Assembly (NCBI GenBank): GCA_017506865.1
Contig: JAFCMP010000390.1
Coordinates: forward strand, 744,001 to 808,000
Source: Tribonema minus
Taxonomy: Eukaryota > Sar > Xanthophyceae > Tribonematales > Tribonemataceae
DNA length: 64,000 bases
Reading direction: 5' to 3'
The number at the start of each line of letters is the position of its first letter. Positions within the stretch are counted from its first letter, which is position 1. This document shows, piece after piece, positions 55,901 to 64,000 of the stretch. The translations under genes were made by a program, and so were the position numbers. The notes under the pieces were generated by a model. It made no database searches and was not told where the DNA came from. It saw only the letters and a program-made list of their open reading frames with translations.

Positions 55901-58900
55901 CAGCATTGCCGACACCGCTACAGCGCCATCGTGCCACCGCCCCATTTTGCAGCCGCAACATCTGTGCTGCCACCGCGCCTTACATACAAGCTCACGACGC
56001 CGCCGCCACTGCCCCCTCTGCGTCGCTGCGCCGCGCGCAGGGGGCACTACAAGCTGGCGGAGGGCGCCCAGTCGCCGCAGTGGTTCCACTTCGGCAAGGA
56101 CGACGAGCTCGTGTACGGCTTCCCGGGGCGCGACGGCGTGGGCAAAGTGGGCGCCGATTTCTCGCCGCAGCGGCACCGCTACAAGAGCATGGACGACTTT
56201 GAGTATGCGCCCGATGCGGAGGTGTCGTCGCAAATCACGGAGTTCGTCCAGGGGCAGGTGTGTAGCCATGTAGTTGACTTGCTGCGGTAGTGATGTGTAG
56301 GAGCGTGCATGGTGGGGCTGCGTGTGTGTGCGTTGCCGTAGACCGCGTCTCGGAGCTGCGTGGCTGTTTCAACGGTTGACAGGGGGGCGTCTGCAATGTG
56401 GCTTTAAAGCACATAGGTTGCACATGGAAGCAAGACAGCTACCAAGTGGGACTAACGTGGCGAGACAGCCATTGCGACCAACGCCTGTAACAATCAGACA
56501 TCCAACTCGCTGCATATGTTCAAGCAGAGCAGTTCACACCACGTCGCCATCCACCCGTACTGCGTACTCACCGGCCCGGCGTCCTCTCTTGCCTTCATGA
56601 CAGTGGGGCGCCCTGTACAAGGAGCCAGTCAACATGGTCACCAGCCCCTACACGATGACCAAGGACTCCATGTTCATCCTCGACACGCTCCCCGGGCACC
56701 CCAAGGTGTCCCTCTTCTCGGGCGGCAACGGGCGTGCCTTCAAGTTCGCTCCGATACTGGGGCGTGCGCTTGCAGATCTGGTGAGTGAGGGTTGCCATTA
56801 GGATCTGGTTACCATTACAGTAGGGTTTGATATGTGGCAGTGCTATCCTCGTCTTTGTCGATGGTCAGTCTTGGCGCACTGTAGATGGTCCATATGCGTT
56901 TTTGCACAGGCACAGCTGCCGCTGCTTCACTTTGCGCGGGCTTGCCGGCAAGGCCTTCTGTGCGTCGACTGTGTGTCATCAAACAAATGGTACTTGTGTC
57001 CCGATACCTGGCCGTATGTATGCACGTATTGCACAATGCATGATGCAGGGCACTCTACGAAGTCATGGTACGAAAATGAGCATTGTGTGGTTGTCAACGT
57101 TCTTGAGCCTGCCAGTCGTACTGGCAACTCTGCCACCACCCATTTGGCCAGCTATGACTGCCACACTCGCACTTGTGTTGTGCGGGAGGCCGTGTCACCA
57201 GATCTTGTGTGTAGACACTCAAGCTGGTCAAGCACCCCCTGATATCATATGCTGCCCTCTGGAAGAGGATGCCCTAGGTGGAAACCCGAATTTGCGTGCA
57301 ATGATGACGTGTGCAGCATGTGCCTCCCTCGCACTCGACCACGCGGCACGTCATGCCATCAAGCGCACTCAAGCGATGCACATGCGTGATGTATGTGCTT
57401 GTTTTAAGGCAGTGGCTTGCACCTTGCGCATTTGGCTAAAGCCAGCCGCGCGCGGATCCCTTGAGTGCAAGCCTGCGTGTGTGCTGTAGCACCGCGTGGC
57501 TGCACCTTTGACCATGCTATGAGATAAGCTTGCTTTTGACAGGACACCACACAGGTCGTTGTGATTGCCCAGCTCGCTCGCTTACATGATGGCGCTTGAG
57601 TTGCTTGCTGCATGTTGTCATTGCAGTCGCAGCAACTCAACTTCAACTCAACTTCAATTGCAGGTGCTGGGCGATGAGCCCGTGTTCGACATAGAGCGCA
57701 TGCGCATGACGCGGCCAGGGCTCCTGGCAAAGTCTGGAGCCCCCGCCGCGAGCAGCGCCGCCGCCAGCAGCAGCAGCAGCACTGCCAGCACAGCCGGCAG
57801 CGGCAGCATCACAGGCACCAGCGGCGCAGGCAGCAGCGGCGGTGCCGCGAGCGGCGGCGCCAGCGACGACAGCGACCACGTCAGCAATGGCAACGGCAGC
57901 AGCAGCGGCAGCACGTCCGCCTTCGGGCGCGCTCATGTGCCGTACGGCAGCGAGGGCGCTGCCACCTACTCCAACCTCACTCTCGGCTGCTTCGACGTGG
58001 TGATGAACGCCAGAGACCTCGCGGAGGACTGCGTGGCAGCGCTCAGGTTGGGCGAGGGTAATGGCGGCGCGCGCCGCGTGCGCATCGCGGACTACGGCAG
58101 CGCCGACGGCGGCCCGCTCATGCCGCTCATCGCGCACCTGCGGAGCGCCATCCCCGAGAGCTGTGAGATGGAGGTGAGGAGAGCGCTGCGCAATGCGAGT
58201 GATGGTTCTTTGAAAGGCATCGTGTCAACAAGGCCCCTATATCATCCGCAATAGCAGTCATTTCAACTTTGCTTGGAGGGCTGCAAGGGGTGCGTTTGAT
58301 CACGTGTCTCAGTGTGCCCCAATGGCATAGTCTACACCGACTCCCATGCAGCATTCGCAACATATTAGCGGCCTGGGATTTCATAGTATTGTGCCACAAT
58401 GTCATGGCCATGAAAAAACAATGTCCAGCCGCCCTCTGCATTGCTGACCCGGCTGCCCTCGCGGCCTGACACACGCTGGCGCCGCCGCAACTCCTTTCCA
58501 CCGCGCGTCTGCATACACCACGCCATCGCTCACGCAACCACCCCTGGCAACGCCGTCTTGTCTTGCAACGCGTCCACGACCCAGGTGTGCTTCGAGGACC
58601 AGCCCAACAACGACTTCAAGTCCCTCTTCTACCTGGCCAACGGCATTGCTCCGCTGCCCGTCGCCGCGCCGGCGCTGCGCGACGTGCCCGGCGTCTTCTG
58701 GAGCGCCACCGGCCGCTCCTTCTTCGAGCAGTGCTTCCCCGCGGCGTCCGTCGACATGGGCACGTCCTTCACGGCGCTGCACTGGCTCAGCGCCATGCCG
58801 TGCGGCATCCCGGACGCTGCTCACCACACGCAGAGCGGAGACGCCGATGCGGGCGCGCGGTTTGAGGCGCAGGTGCGTCACCACTTGCGGTTGAGGGGTT

Positions 58901-59957
58901 TGCGGGTATGGTGCGGTGCTGAGATGCGTGAAGTGCGCGACAGGCATTGGCGTTGGCGCGGGAGGGCATGTGATGGATGTCTTGGGGTGCTGGAGTGCTC
59001 GAAATACAACGAAACGCCATGCATAACACGGAGAGGTGCGCGCGAGCCTGAGGTAGACAACGCCCGTTAACAACCTACTACCTAGCCCGCGGTCCACCTG
59101 CAGCAATTGCACGATTAACAGAGGTACAGTCACGCCTGTGTGCCATGTGAAATGCGCATATTACGGTGGGCTGTAGCATGTGCAGGAGCCAGCGGCATGC
59201 GTGACTCTAGATCAGCGCAGGCGCACTTGAACTTGTTGAACATGTGCTTCATCTGTACCCGCTGACCCTGTGGCTCTGCCCAGCTCTACACCTATGACAG
59301 CGCAGCGGCGGTCGAACTCAACAGCGCCCCCCTTTGTCACTTGCCCACGAGCACACCATACCCCCCCTCCCCTCTCCCCCTCTGTAACTTGCCCCACACC
59401 AGGCCGCAGCGGACTGGCACACGATCCTCACGCACCGCGCGCGCGAGCTGCGCCCAGGCGGCCAGATGGTCGTCGCCACGCTCGCGCGTTCGCCGGAGGG
59501 GCGCTACCTCGGCCACAGCGGCGCCGCCGGCGAGGCCAACATGTACGCAGTGCTCGACGCGTGCTGGGCGCGCATGCGCGACGAGGGCGCCATCACCGCC
59601 GCCGAGTGCGCGGCGGCGTCCTTTTGCAACTACTACCGCGGTGAGCGCGAGCTGCGCGCGCCCTTCGAGGACAGCGACGGCGGCGCCGCCCTAGGCCTCG
59701 CGCTGCGCAGGCTCGAGTGGCGCGAGATCGCGTGCCCGTTCGGGCGCGGCGCGGGGACCCCGGAGCAGCTGGTCGGCACCGTCCGCACGTGGTCCAACAG
59801 CACGTTCCTGTCGGCGCTCGACGAGGGGCGCGGGCGCGAGGCGCGCGCGGCGCTCGTGGACGAGCTGTTTGCGCGCTACCGCGACGCCATCGCGGCGGAC
59901 CCCAGCGCGCACCACATGGACTATACGCACGCGTACCTGCACTTTGAGAGGGTGTAG
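49931..59957 (+). CDS. Three-enzyme fusion: amino-acid dehydrogenase, sarcosine-oxidase-type flavoenzyme, SABATH methyltransferase
   Basis: Twelve exons: 49931-50337, 51113-51443, 51770-51984, 52599-52791, 53022-53656, 54107-54502, 55233-55364, 56041-56257, 56604-56780, 57664-58173, 58585-58872, 59403-59957. They sum to 4056 bases with every phase consistent, or 1351 residues. An Arg-rich presequence (MVFGGRLASHRALCTHRIL) suggests mitochondria. Residues about 80-400 are a Leu/Val/Phe dehydrogenase: FTGAKLVFAA (K146), TGCDMGTTHADM (D188), GAGNVGTDLA (247, NAD site), GIVAVPDHIVSAGAI. A linker follows. Residues 533-925 resemble monomeric sarcosine or pipecolate oxidase: DVLVVGAGMAGTAAAY (FAD), SSHGDSRMFRRMY, SIVIAAGAWTNELL, SGGNGRAFKF and MTRPGL. 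After a Ser/Gly linker, residues 990-1351 form a SABATH SAM-dependent methyltransferase: VRIADYGSADGGPLMPL, DQPNNDFKSLF, ARELRPGGQMVVATLA. The first intron has a GC donor. Substrates unknown. Two adjacent genes remain possible for the first junction only. Confidence 0.82.
50338..51112 (+). other. GC-AG intron in the three-enzyme gene
   Basis: The exon ends AAGCACAG and the intron begins GCAAGC; the acceptor CTCCAG at 51112 follows 17 C. Joining gives LKHRMYNTGFTGAK, which fits the dehydrogenase family. No GT in the region gives an in-frame join. Confidence 0.8.
51075..51112 (+). repeat. 17-C polypyrimidine tract before an acceptor
   Basis: Seventeen uninterrupted C, then mixed C and T, end at the acceptor AG of exon 2 of the three-enzyme gene. 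Confidence 0.85.
53674..53693 (+). repeat. 20-G homopolymer just inside an intron
   Basis: Twenty G begin 17 bases after the donor that follows the FAD-motif exon, with a further G run at 53701. Unlike the C tracts this one is G on the sense strand and lies at the 5' end of the intron; it could fold as a G-quadruplex in the RNA. Confidence 0.85.
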
Positions 59958-62138
59958 GGGCGTGCGCGCCCCCGCGGGAGCTGAGCGCTGAGCCATGAGC
60001 GCGTGCGCGTGGCCTCGGGTAAGATCGTCAACACGTTGGGGCGGCGGCGGCGTGATGCAGCTGCGGCCTGTTGTCGGCGGCTAGCACAGAGAGCAGCGCG
60101 CCGCGTCTGCATGTACAGTGGTGCTGCTAGAGCGGCGTAGAGGGTGCACGCCTGTGTGCGCTCAGAGGTGAATGTCTTCACAGCTGGTGCCACGCGCTTG
60201 GTCTCAGGGTTCGCCTTCAATGAGGCTGCAGAGTATCTGCAAAGCGTCGCAGTGCTTGCCGTTGCCACGAGGTAGCCATATCTGAATTTTGTACCATGAC
60301 GCATCTTCCGGTTTGAATCTCTCATGCGATTCCTGGCATGGATTCGATTCAAACAGACAACATTTTACAGGCTTCGGCGCAAGGTATCACACTGGCAGGC
60401 TCAGTTGTCCTCACTCTTATCGCCCGATGGCGTGCCATGACATCGAGTTAGCACCTTACCACATCTTCGATTATTGGCAGAAAATAACATTTTGAAGGAC
60501 CGATTGTCATTGGGGTGCCATGCATGCATGTCACTGCCTGTCCTAGGCGCTTACCAAATGATTGCGCTTCAAGTTGTAGCCTGTTTATTTATCCTGAAAT
60601 TTCATGCGTCTTCTGCCTGCACTGTGTTGTGACATCTTGAGAATGTGCTGCCATCATGAGTCATCTTTGCTGGCACAACAGATTGCCAAGTGGCATTGCC
60701 ATACACGTGGCTGACAGACACCATCTTAGCGAGGTGCAAATGACCGGACAAGAGTTGGATACTGCAGTCGGCAATCGCAAACGGGCAGCAGCTTACGGCC
60801 TGCTAGTTGTACTGTAGTACACGCTCAACATAGCCGATTCAAAATGCAAGCTACTTCTTGCGCTGTTCACATTGCCATGCAGACCTGTTCCACCATCAAT
60901 GGCATCGCACTGCAGGAGACACATACTAAAGTGTGTAAGCTCCTGAGGTTGAGGTTGCGGCTTGGCAATCGGCCATGACATGCATGTTGTCTGCGTATCG
61001 CCGCTGAACATGACCACCACTCCTCTTCAGGATCATTACATGTCGTATTTGTTGATGCCCAGAACACCGAAATGATGAAAATCAAGGTTGCCACCAAGTC
61101 TATACATAGGTGCCGCAAAGCGTCTCAATGCTCATCAACAATCACACGAAATTATCACAATGACATGACATGTTGCCAATTGGCTTCCGCCACTCACTGC
61201 ATTCTCGAAATCGTTGGAATACTTGGCTGCTCCCTTCGCACAATGTGTGTCTCATCCGATGAGTCACCCTAACTATACGCATGTGGAGAGTTGCTGGCAG
61301 GGCGGGGTGCATGTGCGCAAGTACTACGCCCTTCTAAGCTAGAGGGCTGGCTGCTGTTCCAGGCAGAACACGTATATTTGCCATGTCATATATGGTCCAT
61401 ACTTCTATATGCCGATGTCATTCAAGGTGATTGTCAATGTACGTTGAGATTCTGGGTGCACACGTGTTTGGAGTACTACTAGTAGACTGTGCAAGTGGTC
61501 ACGAAGTGGTCACAAGACTGATGCTGTGTTGGGGCGATTCGCGCCCTAGTGCTGACTAGGTAAGTGCAAACACAGCGCATACAATGTAGACATGATTTGC
61601 TGATGTGCTGAGCAGCATTGGAACTGCTTCAAATACTGGTTCAATCACGTGACGTATACTGATGTGAGAGACATGGATTCAGGATTGCCATGTTGCTGTG
61701 CCTTTGCTTGGCAGGCTCAGGGGAATGTCGTGCCACCTTATGCGCCAACACTAGCATAGCATCCGGTTGTTTTGGCCCAGTGGGTTGCATGCATCAGAGC
61801 GCTATGTTGAAACTGAAAACGTTGTTGCTTTAACACACACAGGAAGGCATATTGCATGTGCGTTTTCAGGGCCCGATCGTGTGCACATGCTTATTGACAG
61901 GCAGGTGCATGCTGGCTGGAGGACGTGATGCGCGGCACCATGCACCATGTTTTTCTTCTCGCCGTCCATGCATATGTAGTGCAGATCTGGCGACTGCCAA
62001 CAAGCAGAGAGCGTCGTGCCCCCCCCCCGCAGTACCTCCGAAGCCAACCCCCAGCAAAGCAAAGTTCCAGCAAGGCATGTTGTGATGAGTCAAGCGCTGG
62101 CCCGACGGCTCGTCTGATTTACTGCCGGGACTCTACTA

Positions 62139-62225
62139 CCCGACAGCCTACACAGCAGCAGAGGGATGACAAAACTGCCTCGGGTTGGAGTGCCCGGGGG
62201 ACTGCCCGACAGCCTACACAGCAGC
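62139..62225 (+). repeat. 21-bp direct repeat, 66 bp apart
   Basis: cccgacagcctacacagcag plus one further c is identical at 62139-62159 and 62205-62225, within a zone rich in actgcccg words. Confidence 0.8.
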
Positions 62226-62379
62226 TGGAGGCCAACTGCCCGTCAAACTGCCCGTTGCCGACTGCCCTTGCCCGATTGCCCACCACGAGGGTATTGTGTG
62301 TCAGTGTTGCGCGTTGCGCTAAACGAGGGGCAAGATCTTGCAAGGATCCATGCGATGGAGACACATATCTTGGTGCACC

Positions 62380-62434
62380 TTGTGTGTACCTTGTGTGTGT
62401 TGTGTGTGCACACCTTGTGTGTGTGTGTGTGTGT
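62380..62434 (+). repeat. TG microsatellite
   Basis: Three blocks of alternating TG separated by short interruptions, the longest about 20 bases ending at 62434. Confidence 0.85.
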
Positions 62435-63142
62435 AGTCATGTCACAGTCATGATATCATCTGTCGGTGACGATCCGGTGCATTGACGTTCCGCCGCATTA
62501 AATAGATTGCGTTCCGCGGGAAGCTTAAAAGCTTCGGCGGCGGAGACCCTAACCCGAGAGCACACGTCAACCGTCGTCAACAGCACAAACAGCCCGACTG
62601 CCGATGCGATGCGCTGCCCGATGCCCGACGCGATGCCTGATGTGATGCCTGATGTGACGTTCGGGTTCCACCCGACCGGCTTGGCTTGGCTCATGCACTG
62701 CACTGCACATTGCAACAACCAGCTTAGTAATAACACCAGCACTGCATGCACATCCATGTAGTTACTCTATGTAGTTGACCTCAATATGACCTCGATGTGC
62801 CACATGTCAAGATCTTGCGATCTTTCAACAACTCGTTTACGAACATTTAATACACAGGTAACACGTGCGTCTATACACACACCGCATACACACCGCATGC
62901 AATGGTGCAGCATGCAAAAAATGGTGCCATGTGGTGTAATAGTCATGCAATCACGCAATCAGCGCCAGTGATGATCGCCTAGTGATGATCGCGCCGAATC
63001 GCCGCGAGGTTCAGGCTTCTGGAAGGTGTCACTAGCCAGTTTGCCTTCTCTGTCGGCATTCACATAGTCACCCCCCGAGCGAACAGAGGAGCAAGCTAGC
63101 GAGGTTCACTCTCACGACGCACACACCTCTCTACACGACATC

Positions 63143-63640
63143 ATGCACGTCCTACCCAGTTGGGATGCTCTCAAGCTCAAGGTGGCACTGCCCTCGGGCA
63201 AGCGCCTTCGCCGCCATCTCAGCAACAGCTCTTGCGCCTCGACAGAGAGCAGCAGCAGCAGGACCCGCGAGCTCTCCGAATCCGAGTGCAGCAGCGACAG
63301 CGAGACGCCCAGGAAGGCCAAGAGCGTTAGCTTCAAGGAGAGGGTGGGCGTGATTCTCATCCCCTCGAAGGAGGAGCTCGACGCTCGCAGCATCTGGTGG
63401 TCCGCTCGTGAACTTCAGGGCATCCGCAAGGCGTTCTACGCTCACGTCAACCACCTCATGCAGCAGCAGCAGCAGCAGCAGCAGCAGAGGGACTTCAAGC
63501 TCGACCTGCCCCGCCTTCTCGCAGCCTCGCAGCTCTCGTCCATCGACGGCCCCATCAGGATTCCAGAAGCCAAATTCACATCAGCCAGATCCCCTGAGGT
63601 TGCACAGCGAGCGGCGGCAATCCGGGTGAAGGTTCGGTGA
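63143..63640 (+). CDS. Small polyglutamine protein with a stramenopile-type VSF/WW motif, unknown function
   Basis: Single exon of 165 residues from ATG 63143. A basic N-terminus (KVALPSGKRLRRHLS) leads into a Ser/Glu-rich stretch, then KSVSFKERVGVILIPSKEEL and ARSIWWSARELQGIRKAF. A VSF...IPS..EL...WW...E...IR block of this kind recurs, from memory, in uncharacterised stramenopile proteins. Nine CAG codons encode polyglutamine at residues 107-115. No signal peptide, membrane helix or catalytic motif is visible. The stop is TGA at 63640. Coding status rests on codon-like composition, the motif and the complete start-to-stop frame. Confidence 0.68.
   Translation: MHVLPSWDALKLKVALPSGKRLRRHLSNSSCASTESSSSRTRELSESECSSDSETPRKAKSVSFKERVGVILIPSKEELDARSIWWSARELQGIRKAFYAHVNHLMQQQQQQQQQRDFKLDLPRLLAASQLSSIDGPIRIPEAKFTSARSPEVAQRAAAIRVKVR
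63461..63487 (+). repeat. (CAG)9 encoding polyglutamine
   Basis: Nine perfect CAG triplets in frame inside the small protein at 63143. Confidence 0.95.
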
Positions 63641-64000
63641 GGTGGCTAAGGGAGATCGGCGAGCCTGCGTTAATGGCGCCAGTCTGCGCCGCTTGCAGGT
63701 TGGCCATTTCAAAACAAACAGGGACCCTACGTGGGTCCGCAGCCTTGCCAAGGCGGAGCTTCGAGGCGCACACCAGAGGCGGGGCTTTGCCCTACAAGCG
63801 GCTTCACTGCAGCCCAGGACATACGCACAGCCCTTCAGGGTCGCCTCGCAAGGTGTCCTGCCTGAGGTCTTGCATGCTCCCAAGCCAAGTTCAGCATCGC
63901 AACATGCGCCCAAAGCAATATTCAAAAGGGATCGATTCAGGTTCAGGTTCAGCCACCTGCCATGCCTCAGCAGCCCACATGTTACCCTCTCAGTGCCAGC
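63641..64000. other. Right edge, no gene seen
   Basis: 360 bp after the polyglutamine gene. Contains attcaggttcaggttcag at about 63936, a short hexamer repeat. No supported coding frame within the window. Confidence 0.45.

Larger units (their letters stand above)
59958..63142. other. Intergenic, no gene seen
   Basis: About 3.2 kb, more AT-rich than the genes. No frame with splice structure or family resemblance. It contains the direct repeat at 62139-62225 and the TG-rich microsatellite at 62380-62434. A single ccctaaccc at about 62547 is a 1.5-unit telomere-like word. Confidence 0.5.

Noticed and set aside
1..64000. tRNA, rRNA, CRISPR arrays, bacterial promoters and operons
   Set aside because: No cloverleaf with a T-arm consensus, no rRNA core sequence and no spaced identical repeats were found; the genes are clearly nuclear with introns.

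Overview
This is a window of nuclear DNA from a eukaryote, most likely a photosynthetic stramenopile (ochrophyte alga). Genes are split by spliceosomal introns. Exons are very GC-rich, while introns and spacers are closer to balanced and full of short repeats. Three proteins start with a signal peptide followed by a stretch resembling the ASAFAP motif (AAAFCVP, VASFTV, TVAFSH), the signature of import into a secondary red-type plastid. An intraflagellar transport gene shows that the organism makes cilia at some stage. A xanthophyte or brown-algal relative is my guess; nothing here fixes the species. I found no bacterial operons, tRNA, rRNA or CRISPR.

Layout. 0.2-3.5 kb, minus: IFT74, 3' end off the window. 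3.8-5.7 kb, plus: a plastid-targeted protein of unknown function. 6.9-9.0 kb, minus: AMMECR1. 9.2-16.5 kb, plus: a plastid-targeted protein with a kinase fold that lacks catalytic residues. 17.6-19.4 kb, plus: an intronless F-box-like/ankyrin protein. 23.0-27.9 kb, plus: TIM50. 29.4-30.8 kb, minus: a small unidentified coiled-coil protein. 31.3-36.8 kb, plus: a 5.5-kb non-LTR retrotransposon with reverse transcriptase and restriction-like endonuclease, bounded by an 11-bp target-site duplication. 38.2-41.7 kb, minus: a TCP11-family protein. 42.5-44.7 kb, minus: plastid type I signal peptidase. 44.9-49.6 kb, plus: an APH-type kinase fused to a HAD phosphatase. 49.9-60.0 kb, plus: a 12-exon gene that joins three enzymes. 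63.1-63.6 kb, plus: a small polyglutamine protein.

The most unusual object is the 49.9-60.0 kb gene. Its exons join in one frame to encode about 1351 residues: a Leu/Val/Phe-type amino-acid dehydrogenase, a sarcosine-oxidase-family flavoenzyme and a SABATH methyltransferase, behind a mitochondrial-type presequence. Both junctions lie inside single exons with no stop and no linker methionine, so the fusion does not depend on guessing a splice across the join. I do not know of a described enzyme with this architecture.

Other themes: at least two clear GC-AG introns and one probable one; C-homopolymer polypyrimidine tracts on the sense side of acceptors; tandem duplications that copy a 3' splice site with the start of an exon; and three head-to-head gene pairs separated by 174-309 bp. 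Exon coordinates were worked out by hand from splice consensus, frame continuity and family alignment from memory; no computed alignment or transcript data were available.
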